A stretch of DNA of 64,000 bases from Campylobacteraceae bacterium (GTDB lineage Bacteria > Campylobacterota > Campylobacteria > Campylobacterales > Arcobacteraceae): NCBI GenBank assembly GCA_013215945.1, contig JABSOM010000013.1, positions 48,355 through 112,354 of the forward strand, in the 5' to 3' direction. Position numbers and translations under genes: made by a program. Position 1 is the stretch's first letter. Every line of letters begins with the position of its first letter. The notes below the pieces were generated by a model that was given only the letters and a program-made list of their open reading frames with translations, was not told where the DNA came from and did no database searches. This document shows, in pieces, positions 8,379-15,737 of the stretch.

Positions 8379-9446
8379 TTACTCTCCTACAAAATGTTGT
8401 ATTTTTTCTAACAATTCTTCTTCTTTTATATTATTAATAGCAGCATAACATAAAGCTGCTCCTGCACCAACACCCTCTTTTGCTTCACCTTCATCGTATT
8501 TTTTTAAAACCTTTGAAGAAGAGTTTTGAAAATCAAAGGTGGAAGCATAAGCATTAATATTGAAATCCAAGAGTTTTAAAATTCCAATAAAATCAGAATT
8601 TTCATCTTTCTCTAACCACTTAGTTGTGCAAATTGCTAAATTACTTGCATCAAATGCTACATTCATTTCTTTTACTATTGAATTAACCAGTAATAAAACA
8701 GCGGCCATTTGAGTGCCCCCAGCTAAAATTAGTTTTTTATTTGTTGAACTCTGTCCTAAAACAAATCCTGCATTAAAAATCAACATATTATCTGCACTTT
8801 GTGCCGCTTTCTCAAAAATATCCACTTTCTTTTCACATAAAACTAAGGCTTCTTTTATAAGAGTATCTTTAATTTTATTGGGTGCATTTTTAAAAGATGA
8901 AGAAAATTTGTTCTCAACTTCATATCCTAAAGCCAAACACAAAGCATTAGCAGTAGTAGTTCCTGCAGGAACGCTTTCAGCTAAAATAGTGTACTCCCCA
9001 GGACTTTTATGTGTTTTTCCAAATTCTAAGCCTTTTTGGAAAATATCAAAAGCATTAATAGTAGTTTTTGTATTAATCGCATGAGAAAATGAAATATCAA
9101 AATTATGAATAGGGAAATGTTCTAGTTTTGGAAGTTTTTTTACCCCTAAGTCTAAAAACTCTAAAGATGCAAAAGCTTTGAGTGTATGTACTGCTCTTGT
9201 AATAATGGCAGGCGTAGGAATACCACTAGGAGTTACTGCGATATTTTCTAAAGAACGCACTTCTTGCACACATAAAAATTCAAAATCCAATACAGGGGTT
9301 AAATGCAGTAAACCTTTTAAGCCCGCTTGCGAGATACCTTCTATATCAGAGCTTTGTGTATAACTTGCACTTAAATAAAACGAGGCCGTTTTGCCTCTCA
9401 AACTTTCTAAAAAATCGCTTTTGCCTAAAAGAGTTTTATATGTCAC
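8379..9446 (-). CDS. cobT: Nicotinate-nucleotide--dimethylbenzimidazole phosphoribosyltransferase-like protein (CobT family)
   Basis: A 355-residue protein with LAESVPAGTTTANALCLALG, NAGFVLGQSS and LILAGGTQMAAVLLL, which match the divergent CobT branch (TIGR00303-like) better than the classical Salmonella CobT. The family activates the lower-ligand base by making alpha-ribazole phosphate from nicotinate mononucleotide. It is the first gene of the cobalamin operon, and the 76-base gap upstream is too short for a cobalamin riboswitch. The lower-ligand base used cannot be told from sequence. Confidence 0.82.
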   Translation of the reverse strand: MTYKTLLGKSDFLESLRGKTASFYLSASYTQSSDIEGISQAGLKGLLHLTPVLDFEFLCVQEVRSLENIAVTPSGIPTPAIITRAVHTLKAFASLEFLDLGVKKLPKLEHFPIHNFDISFSHAINTKTTINAFDIFQKGLEFGKTHKSPGEYTILAESVPAGTTTANALCLALGYEVENKFSSSFKNAPNKIKDTLIKEALVLCEKKVDIFEKAAQSADNMLIFNAGFVLGQSSTNKKLILAGGTQMAAVLLLVNSIVKEMNVAFDASNLAICTTKWLEKDENSDFIGILKLLDFNINAYASTFDFQNSSSKVLKKYDEGEAKEGVGAGAALCYAAINNIKEEELLEKIQHFVGE

Positions 9447-9522
9447 GATACTTCCTTATTTTCTAATTATGGAAGTATAACAAAAATAGATTATTTTGTC
9501 TTTTAGTCTTAAAGAGAATAGA

Positions 9523-11268
9523 TTATTTTACTTTATTTAAGGTCTCTAAAAAATCATCGGCATTTTTATACCCTACGATTTTAGCACTTTTTATTTCTTT
9601 TTTATTCCTGTCCCAAAAAATTAAACCAGGAGGTCCTACTATATTAAAGCGTTTTTGCAAAGCTTTATCATCTGCATTGTTTTTTGTCACATCTGCTTTT
9701 AATAATAAAAAATCATTTATTAAAATCTTTTTCACTCTCTCATCTTGAAAAGTAAAGTTTTCCAGTTCTTTACAAGAAATACACCAATCGGCATAAAAAT
9801 CAAGCATTATAGGTTTGCTTGAATTTTTAATCGCAGCATCTAATTCTTTTATGTTTTTTATATAGGTAAATTTAATTTCATTGTTTATTCCAATAATACT
9901 AGCAGAACTTGTAAATTTAACTAAAGGATTTAGTACATTTGTAGCTCCACTGCTAGCTCCTACAAAAACAAGTGCCCCATAAAGTAAAAGAAGCGCTGAG
10001 ATTAGACGAACAAGAATATGTTTATAAGCTTGAATATATAAAGCAGAAGCAAGCATTAAAACAGCCCATGCATACATAATAAGACTAGGATCAAGTACTC
10101 TGTCTAACATATAAATAGCAATACCTAACATCAATAATCCAAAGATTTTGGAAATACTGTCCATCCACTCGCCTGGTTTTGGCATGTATTTACCTGCTCC
10201 TAAACCAATTAACAATAAAGGAATACCCATTCCAAAAGACAGAACAAATAAAGCAAGCCCACCTAAAATAGCATCGCCTGTTTGCCCTATGTAAATCAAA
10301 GCTCCTGCTAGTGGTGCTGCTACGCAAGGCCCTACAATTAATGCAGATAAAAAGCCCATAATTGCAATTCCAACAAAACCTTGTTTTTCTTTTCCTTCAC
10401 TGCTTTTATTTATTTTATTTTGCAGACTTTGAGGCAATTCTAATTTAAAATATCCAAACATTGAAAAAGCCAAGAGTACAAAAACAAAAGCAAATATACT
10501 TAAAACATAGGGATTTTGTAAAGCAACTTGTAAATTAGAACCAAATAAACCAGCTAATACCCCCGCTATTGTATAAGCAAATGACATAGAAAGAACATAT
10601 ACAAAAGAGAGTAAAAAACCTTTTTTGGAAGAAAGTTTTTCTTTTGCACCCGCTTTTACAATTATAGAAGATAAAATAGGAATCATAGGAAAAATACAAG
10701 GGGTTAAAGACAGTAAAAGTCCAAAACCAAAAAAAGTAAGTAAAACAACAAAAATATTACCATCTCTTAATGAGTTGGTAATTAAATCACTTTCACTTAA
10801 ATCATCCTTGTCAATATTTGAAAACATAGGCACTTGATTATTATTTTCTAAAGTTCCTGCTCCTAAATCAAGCTCAACGGTACTGGTCATTGGTGCATAA
10901 CACAAACCATTGGTTGAACAGCCTTGATATTGCGCTTCAATAGTATAAAGTGTTTTTCCAAATTTGCTTATTAATAATTCATGAGGGATATCAATACGAA
11001 GCCCATTAAAATGAACAATAAACTCATGATACATTTCAGGTTTTTGAACACTTAATTCTTTTGTAATATCTAAAACAGAAGGTTTTATTATTGAGATTTT
11101 TAATTTTTCATCGTATAAGTAAATATCTTTTGCTAATACTAAATCAACAATAAGTTTATTGTCTTTTTTTTCAAAATTAAATTTTATTGCATCCGTGGGG
11201 CTTAAAAAATCTTGCTCAAGAGCAAATAAATTAACGATAAAAAAAAGTATTAATAGTATCTTTCTCAA
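9523..11268 (-). CDS. dsbD: Thiol:disulfide interchange protein DsbD
   Basis: A 581-residue inner-membrane reductant shuttle. After a signal peptide comes the periplasmic N-terminal domain with its Cys pair in GCSTNGLC (about residues 133-140). Eight or so membrane segments (about 175-440) carry the Cys motifs LTPCIFPM and VGPCVAAP. A C-terminal thioredoxin domain has FYADWCISCKELE. DsbD carries electrons from cytoplasmic thioredoxin to periplasmic thiol proteins. The start codon is TTG at 11268, seven bases after AAGGA. The gene lies downstream of, and on the same strand as, a secreted thioredoxin-like gene with an in-frame UGA, whose product is a plausible DsbD substrate. Confidence 0.95.
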   Translation of the reverse strand: MRKILLILFFIVNLFALEQDFLSPTDAIKFNFEKKDNKLIVDLVLAKDIYLYDEKLKISIIKPSVLDITKELSVQKPEMYHEFIVHFNGLRIDIPHELLISKFGKTLYTIEAQYQGCSTNGLCYAPMTSTVELDLGAGTLENNNQVPMFSNIDKDDLSESDLITNSLRDGNIFVVLLTFFGFGLLLSLTPCIFPMIPILSSIIVKAGAKEKLSSKKGFLLSFVYVLSMSFAYTIAGVLAGLFGSNLQVALQNPYVLSIFAFVFVLLAFSMFGYFKLELPQSLQNKINKSSEGKEKQGFVGIAIMGFLSALIVGPCVAAPLAGALIYIGQTGDAILGGLALFVLSFGMGIPLLLIGLGAGKYMPKPGEWMDSISKIFGLLMLGIAIYMLDRVLDPSLIMYAWAVLMLASALYIQAYKHILVRLISALLLLYGALVFVGASSGATNVLNPLVKFTSSASIIGINNEIKFTYIKNIKELDAAIKNSSKPIMLDFYADWCISCKELENFTFQDERVKKILINDFLLLKADVTKNNADDKALQKRFNIVGPPGLIFWDRNKKEIKSAKIVGYKNADDFLETLNKVK

Positions 11269-11285
11269 TAGTAAATCCTTCGTAT

Positions 11286-11306
11286 AGTAAGCCTTAAAGG
11301 CTTACT
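11286..11306. terminator. Hairpin between the thioredoxin-like gene and dsbD
   Basis: AGTAAGCC and GGCTTACT form a perfect 8-bp stem around a 5-base loop. There is no T-run on the minus strand, so it may be a weak terminator or a processing site that separates the two cistrons rather than a true Rho-independent terminator. Confidence 0.45.
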
Positions 11307-11344
11307 TGATAATTGTATACTAAGCTAAATTAGTAAACAATTCT

Positions 11345-11710
11345 TTAATGGAAATATTCTTCCACATTGGCTTTTATTTCATCTGGCGTTTTAACACCTC
11401 GCTCTAAAGCTAAAACTAAACCATTTTCTATATACGCTAAAGCAGGCATAACACTTGCTTTTAAACGTTTTGCTAATTCACTTTGTGCTTCAATGTCGAC
11501 TTTATAAATGGTAACACCATCATTGGGATTGCTTGTTTCATATTTTGTTAAGTTTTTACCTAAAACCTTACAAGCGTATCACCAAGAAGCGTAAAATTCT
11601 ATAATTACATTTTTATTGCTTATTTTTTGATCAAAATTTTCATTTGTCAAATCTTCAAATGCAAACAAAGATGAAACAAACAACAATAAAACAAGAAAAA
11701 ATTTCTTCAT
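11345..11710 (-). CDS. Candidate selenocysteine-containing secreted thioredoxin-like protein (UGA at 11579-11581)
   Basis: Read with UGA as an amino acid, this is a 121-residue protein: signal peptide (MKKFFLVLLLFVSSLFA), then a thioredoxin fold with NVIIEFYASW-U-YACKVLG, the strand YKVDIEAQ, the cis-proline segment ASVMPALAYIENG and a C-terminal helix. The UGA is codon 44, exactly where thioredoxins have the first Cys of CxxC, giving UxxC. ATG at 11708-11710 has an AAAGGA site seven bases upstream. Frame, length, cis-Pro and C-terminus are intact past the UGA, so decay is unlikely. A hairpin with an AGGT loop begins just after the UGA. DsbD, encoded next on the same strand, would reduce it in the periplasm. 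The alternative is a recent nonsense pseudogene. Incorporation also requires SelABC/SelD genes, which are not in this window. Confidence 0.82.
11545..11573 (-). promoter_or_regulatory. Candidate bacterial SECIS element
   Basis: In the minus-strand transcript, five bases after the UGA, TTGT-AAG-G-TTTT pairs with AAAA-A-CTT-A-ACAA around a loop of AGGT. There is one G/A mismatch and one bulged A. The loop starts 17 bases after the UGA and begins AGGT, the same spacing and loop start as in the Escherichia coli fdhF SECIS as recalled from the literature. Both features are what SelB is known to recognise. Energy and covariation were not computed. Confidence 0.7.
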
Positions 11711-11840
11711 TTTCTATCCTTTCGTAAATTCTTCATTATTAGTATACATTACTTATGTGTATTTTATGTTTAGCTAGTTATAACAAAATTTTAGAGCAAG
11801 CTTCGCTATAATTAGGAACTTAGAAAAACTTAGGATAAGA

Positions 11841-12182
11841 ATGAATAGATTAAAACTGGTACATCCAGATGACTTAGACATAAAAAATGACATAATAATT
11901 GATATCAGAAGAGAAGCCGAGTTTGCAGAAACTGGAATTATTAAAAACTCCATTAAACTAACATTTTTTGATGATTATGGACAATATGATTTATTATCCT
12001 GGATAAAAGAGTTTAAAAAACATGTTAAATCTCAAGACCAGAAGTTTGTTTTAGTATGTGCTCATGCACAAAGAACTGACATGTTAGGGAACTATTTATT
12101 GAATGAACTAGAATATAAAAACACTTCTCATTTAGAAGGTGGGATATCTTTATGGTTACGTTTAAACAAAAAAACGGTTTAG
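11841..12182 (+). CDS. Rhodanese-like single-domain protein with active-site Cys
   Basis: A 113-residue protein without a signal peptide, so cytoplasmic. The order IIDIRREAEFAETGIIKNS, then VLVCAHAQRTDMLGNYL and HLEGGISLWLRL is that of a rhodanese domain, with the catalytic Cys in the VCAHAQRT loop. Rhodaneses move sulfane sulfur; the acceptor is unknown. It is a paralogue of the convergent gene that follows, with matching DIRRE, TGII and VKS segments, and the stop codons of the two overlap. Confidence 0.82.
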   Translation: MNRLKLVHPDDLDIKNDIIIDIRREAEFAETGIIKNSIKLTFFDDYGQYDLLSWIKEFKKHVKSQDQKFVLVCAHAQRTDMLGNYLLNELEYKNTSHLEGGISLWLRLNKKTV

Positions 12183-12589
12183 TTAAATTCTCTTATTCTT
12201 TTGTCTTCTTTAATCCAAGCGTTAATTCCCTTAGATAAATAATAAACATTATGGTATTTCTTTTCTTCAAATAATATTTTAGCTAGTTTTTTTGATCTTG
12301 TAGTATCTGAAGAAACCAAAACAAAAGATTTTGTTCTGCTTTTAACCAAACGCGCAAAAATATACAACCAGCGTTTCATATTGTATTCATTGTCTTTATT
12401 ATAAAAAGTCAGACGATAGGAGTTAGGAATTATTCCTGTTTTCTGCCATTCATCTTCTCTTCTTATATCAATAACAACAATATTTTTAGCCAATAAAAAT
12501 TCAAGTTTAGCACTTGTTATTAACTCTTCTTTTGAGAATAAAAAAGAAGTAAAAAATAAAAAAATAAGCACTATTTTATATATATTCAT
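12179..12589 (-). CDS. Secreted rhodanese-like protein lacking the catalytic cysteine
   Basis: A 136-residue protein with a signal peptide (MNIYKIVLIFLFFTSFLFS) and a rhodanese fold: VVIDIRREDEWQKTGIIPNS, FVLVSSDTTRSKKLA, YYLSKGINAWIKED. The position of the active-site Cys is Ser (VSSDTTRS against VCAHAQRT in the neighbour), so classical sulfurtransfer is not expected. It may bind anions or act as a structural partner in the periplasm. It is convergent with its cytoplasmic paralogue, overlapping at the stop codons by four bases. Confidence 0.8.
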   Translation of the reverse strand: MNIYKIVLIFLFFTSFLFSKEELITSAKLEFLLAKNIVVIDIRREDEWQKTGIIPNSYRLTFYNKDNEYNMKRWLYIFARLVKSRTKSFVLVSSDTTRSKKLAKILFEEKKYHNVYYLSKGINAWIKEDKRIREFN

Positions 12590-12641
12590 TCAAGAACCTA
12601 TATATAAGTGTAACTTGCAAGATTACAAATAAACATACAGG

Positions 12642-12863
12642 CTATTTTTTTGCAGCTTTTGCTTTTTGTAAATGCTCAATTAATTCATCAATATTTTCAT
12701 AAGGAATATGTGCTTTCCAAGAAACATCAGAACCATTTAGAGTAATACCAATACTAACAACATCATTTGAACCCGCACCATAAGGTTCAACAATATCAGA
12801 GATTTTAATAATACCTTTTTTCGTACCATGTAAAGAAATTGTAGATAATTCAGTAGTAGACAT
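12642..12863 (-). CDS. Small conserved-looking protein of unknown function
   Basis: A 73-residue, soluble, single-domain protein with no Cys and no signal peptide. It has beta-rich segments (GIIKISDIVEPYG, DVVSIGITLNGSDVSWKAHIP) and a C-terminal amphipathic helix ending in Lys/Ala. It is transcribed alone, with a TATCCTTAAAAG-type upstream region. I do not recognise the family. Its codon use resembles that of its neighbours, and coding looks real from the clear alternation of strands and a helix, but function is open. Confidence 0.65.
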   Translation of the reverse strand: MSTTELSTISLHGTKKGIIKISDIVEPYGAGSNDVVSIGITLNGSDVSWKAHIPYENIDELIEHLQKAKAAKK

Positions 12864-12968
12864 TTTATATCCTTAAAAGTTATTTATATTCATTCTTACG
12901 AAATATTGCTTTGAGTCTAATAAATTAAATTTTGATAAAAACAATTTTATTTATTTAGAGATTAAATA

Positions 12969-13772
12969 TTATTTTGTAATTGCTTGTGAAAAAGAAACAT
13001 TTTGATCAAGTAAATCAACAATATCAACTAAGTCTTTTTCCCAAAACATTAAAACAGTGGAACCCATTTTAAAATAGCCCAAACATTCACCTTTTTGGAT
13101 ATGTAAATCTTCATATTCATATACTTGAATTTCTTTAACGTCTTTATTTGTTTCTACTTGTGGCTCAAAATTAAATACCATTTGCCCAACATTTAAGGCC
13201 CCCACAAATACCATATAAAAAAGTTTATTTTCTTTGGTATAACACTCTAAAATAACTCTTTCATTTTGAACAAATAAACCCACTTCTTTTTTTAAATAAG
13301 GAATATTTACAGGATAAAGTTTTCCAGGAACATGAATTAATTTTTTTACTGTACAAGACATTGAAGCATGATATCGGTGATAATCTTTAGGGGATAAATA
13401 AAAGTTCATATATTTACCATCTCTCATTTTACTTATGTTTGTACTTGCATGAAAAGTCAAAAGTTCTTCCAACGAATATGCCATACCCTTAATTTGTAAA
13501 GCTATATCCCCTTTTAAACTTCCTGCTTGTGTAATAAAAGAATCTGCTGGTGAAATAAAAACATCTTCATTTACATTGATTTCTCTGTTTATTGCTAATT
13601 CTCTTGTAAATAAATCGTTTAATGATTTATAATACTTTGCTTGTCTAAATTCACTCATATTTAAACCTAAAAATTTAACATATCCATTATTTATTATACT
13701 TTGAATAAAAGAAGGAAATTCTCTTTTGGCGAACTTCCCAAAAACTTGAGAAATGATATTTGTAATGTGCAT
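12969..13772 (-). CDS. psd: Phosphatidylserine decarboxylase
   Basis: A 267-residue proenzyme that makes phosphatidylethanolamine from phosphatidylserine at the inner membrane. Signatures are FTRELA, the ISPADSFI segment, YLSPKDYHRYH with its catalytic His, and the C-terminal self-cleavage site GST within YFKMGSTVLMFW, where the Ser becomes the pyruvoyl group. Residues around the site are MGST rather than the commoner LGST. The gene stands alone, between a small unknown gene and a divergent small Cys-rich gene. Confidence 0.94.
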   Translation of the reverse strand: MHITNIISQVFGKFAKREFPSFIQSIINNGYVKFLGLNMSEFRQAKYYKSLNDLFTRELAINREINVNEDVFISPADSFITQAGSLKGDIALQIKGMAYSLEELLTFHASTNISKMRDGKYMNFYLSPKDYHRYHASMSCTVKKLIHVPGKLYPVNIPYLKKEVGLFVQNERVILECYTKENKLFYMVFVGALNVGQMVFNFEPQVETNKDVKEIQVYEYEDLHIQKGECLGYFKMGSTVLMFWEKDLVDIVDLLDQNVSFSQAITK

Positions 13773-13919
13773 TCGTATCCTTAAACTATATTGTTGACAT
13801 TTTAGCTAAAAGTCACTTATTTTAAAATACCTCTGGGTAGTTAAGATTCTAATTAGAAATATTTTTGATAATTAAGCAAAATTTTGCTATTTTTAATATT
13901 ATACGTACTAAGGAAAAAA

Positions 13920-14162
13920 ATGCATAATATTACAATTACACACCAATGCGGTTGTGTTAAAAGAAGCGGTTTTGAAATTGAAACAAATATTGTTTCAAAA
14001 GATGATGCGTTAATGAAAGCTCTTGAAATGAAGAATACCATGAATGAAAAATTCTGTGGGAAACACAATTTTGATATTACAGAAGACAAAGAAAACTTTT
14101 TAATTTCATTTGCTGCTAAATCAAGTGTTTCTTCATCCTGTTGTGGGGGTACAAGCTGTTAG
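13920..14162 (+). CDS. Small cysteine-rich protein with a CCxGxxC tail, unknown function
   Basis: An 80-residue protein starting at the ATG at 13920, six bases after AAGGA (13910-13914); a longer open frame from 13884 lacks such a site and adds a hydrophobic stretch unlike the rest. Cysteines lie in HQCGCVKRSGF near the start, KFCGKHNF in the middle and SSSCCGGTSC at the extreme C-terminus. The layout suggests metal binding or metallochaperone work, for example copper, nickel or iron-sulfur, but I do not recognise the family. It is transcribed alone, and a bidirectional terminator follows. Confidence 0.75.
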   Translation: MHNITITHQCGCVKRSGFEIETNIVSKDDALMKALEMKNTMNEKFCGKHNFDITEDKENFLISFAAKSSVSSSCCGGTSC

Positions 14163-14194
14163 TTATTTTAAAATAATTACGCTTTGTATCCAAA

Positions 14195-14222
14195 AAATAA
14201 GTGATATCTTTATCACTTATTT
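14195..14222. terminator. Bidirectional hairpin between the Cys-rich gene and mltA
   Basis: A 12-bp perfect stem, AAATAAGTGATA with its complement, around TCTT. It has A-rich and T-rich flanks and separates two convergent genes. The stop codon of mltA (TGA) lies inside the stem. Confidence 0.75.
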
Positions 14223-15310
14223 GGTATTAATAAAATCAATTTACCTTTTTCTTTCATTCGCCCAGCGTGTGCTTCCGCTATTGGACCAAAACCATAAAAA
14301 AAGTCTGCTCTAATATCGCCTTTAATAGCTCCACCAGTATCAGCAGCTATCATTACTTGATTTACCTTAGACTTGCTTAGAGGATTTTTTGTTTGGATAA
14401 AAACAGGCATTCCTAGAGGAATATATTTTCTGTCCACTGCCAAATTTCGCTCAGCTACTAATTCAACACCTAAACTTCCTGTTGCTCCTCTTTTTGCTTT
14501 CGCAAAAAAGATAAAACTCTGGTTGTGATTTAAGGTGATATCGGTTAAATCTGGATTATTTACAAACCATTTTTTCATGCCTTGCATTGAAGCATCAATG
14601 CCATTTCCAATATAACCTTTTTTAATCATATATCTACCAACTGATTTATATTTTCTTCCATTTTGATTGGCATAAGAAATATTCACATAAGAACCGTCTC
14701 TTAATTCTACTTTTCCCGAGCCTTGAATGTGTAAAAAGAATAAATCCACTTTATTATCCACATATAAAATCACTTCTAATTTATCTTTTTTTATAATTTC
14801 TTCTCGTGTATCATAAGGTACAATTTTGTTTTTTACTATTTTACCTCGAAGCCTGTATTTTTTAAGCTCAGGATATTCACTGGAAAAATCTACAAAAAAC
14901 ATATCTTTAGGTACTTTGTAAATAGGGTATTTATAAATATTGGTTTTTTTAAGGCTTCCTTGTAATAAAGGTTCGTAATAACCTGTAATTGTACCTTCAT
15001 CCTTTTTATCTTTGCTAAGCAGTTTATAGGGAGTGAAGTTATTTTTAAAAAATGCTTTTGCATCCTTAGCAGTACTTGCTTTTTCACAAACATTTTTAAA
15101 AAGCTCTTTTCTTTTACTGCGTTTGCAGCCTTTGTTAAAAACATCTAGGGCTAAGCTCAGATTATCTTCTTCAAAACCTTCCAATTCAGAAAATTCCATT
15201 TTTTGCATCTTGGCTTTTGAAATATCTTTAAACGTATATAGTTTGGGGCTACAAGCTGTGAAAATAAAAAGAGGAAGTATTATTAGGGCGAGGGTTTTAA
15301 TTGATTTCAA
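14213..15310 (-). CDS. mltA: Membrane-bound lytic murein transglycosylase A (lipoprotein)
   Basis: A peptidoglycan lytic transglycosylase of about 365 residues. The signal peptide ends in a lipobox (FTAC-SPK), so it should be a lipoprotein. MltA-type segments include TGYYEPLLQGS, FFLHIQGSGKVELRDG, SLGVELVAERNLAVD and the C-terminal 3D domain with AADTGGAIKGDIRADFFYG, which holds the catalytic Asp. An ATG at 15316 overlaps its own AAAGGA site; the in-frame TTG at 15310 is five bases past that site and gives MKSIKTLALI, so TTG is favoured. Confidence 0.92.
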   Translation of the reverse strand: MKSIKTLALIILPLFIFTACSPKLYTFKDISKAKMQKMEFSELEGFEEDNLSLALDVFNKGCKRSKRKELFKNVCEKASTAKDAKAFFKNNFTPYKLLSKDKKDEGTITGYYEPLLQGSLKKTNIYKYPIYKVPKDMFFVDFSSEYPELKKYRLRGKIVKNKIVPYDTREEIIKKDKLEVILYVDNKVDLFFLHIQGSGKVELRDGSYVNISYANQNGRKYKSVGRYMIKKGYIGNGIDASMQGMKKWFVNNPDLTDITLNHNQSFIFFAKAKRGATGSLGVELVAERNLAVDRKYIPLGMPVFIQTKNPLSKSKVNQVMIAADTGGAIKGDIRADFFYGFGPIAEAHAGRMKEKGKLILLIPNK

Positions 15311-15395
15311 GCACATCCTTTATGGCAAATAATTTGTCATTGATTATGCACTAGTATATATAAAAAGTGGCTTATAAAATTTTCAAAAGTAAATT

Positions 15396-15680
15396 TTATC
15401 CTGCTCTTGTGTGGACTTCTTTTAGTTCACAACAATTACAAATATATTCGATTTCAACTACTCCTGAACAGCCATGATTTTTTAATATCTTTGCTTTAAT
15501 AACTTCTGTTTTAAAGGTGGTTCTTGTTTTTTCATCATAAAAAGTTTTCGTTTTTTCATGACAAGAAGGACATTCTCCCGCATTTAATAAATCCACTCTT
15601 GAATTCTTGTTTTTTAGATATAAAAGTGTTGAAAAAACAGTTAGTAAAAAAAATATACTTAATAAAATAATTGTTTGCAT
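15396..15680 (-). CDS. Membrane-anchored small protein with zinc-ribbon-like cysteines
   Basis: A 94-residue protein with one N-terminal membrane segment (about residues 3-21), then a soluble domain with CPSCH, an isolated Cys in NHGCSG and a final CNCCE. The pairs could bind one zinc, with the domain likely on the cytoplasmic side. It is downstream of dnaK on the same strand but separated from it by a strong terminator. The family is not recognised and function is unknown. Confidence 0.7.
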   Translation of the reverse strand: MQTIILLSIFFLLTVFSTLLYLKNKNSRVDLLNAGECPSCHEKTKTFYDEKTRTTFKTEVIKAKILKNHGCSGVVEIEYICNCCELKEVHTRAG

Positions 15681-15695
15681 TAAATTCTTTCAAAA

Positions 15696-15725
15696 AAAAA
15701 GCAAAGCACTTCTGCTTTGCTTTTT
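15696..15725. terminator. Rho-independent terminator after dnaK
   Basis: GCAAAGCA and TGCTTTGC form a perfect 8-bp stem extended by A/T pairs, with a TTCT-type loop. On the minus strand it ends in a long T-run. It lies just past the dnaK stop codon and closes the heat-shock operon. Confidence 0.88.
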
Positions 15726-15737
15726 AATAAATTGGAC

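Noticed and set aside
9447..9522. Cobalamin riboswitch in front of the cobalamin operon
   Set aside because: The gap is only 76 bases, far shorter than a cobalamin riboswitch, and shows no recognisable B12-box.
11345..11710. Reading the thioredoxin-like gene as a simple nonsense pseudogene
   Set aside because: Only one stop, exactly at the redox Cys codon, with intact sequence on both sides and a SECIS-like hairpin. It stays as an alternative but is the weaker one.
13884..13919. Upstream start for the small Cys-rich gene
   Set aside because: It would add a hydrophobic stretch without a ribosome-binding site; the ATG at 13920 has AAGGA at correct spacing.
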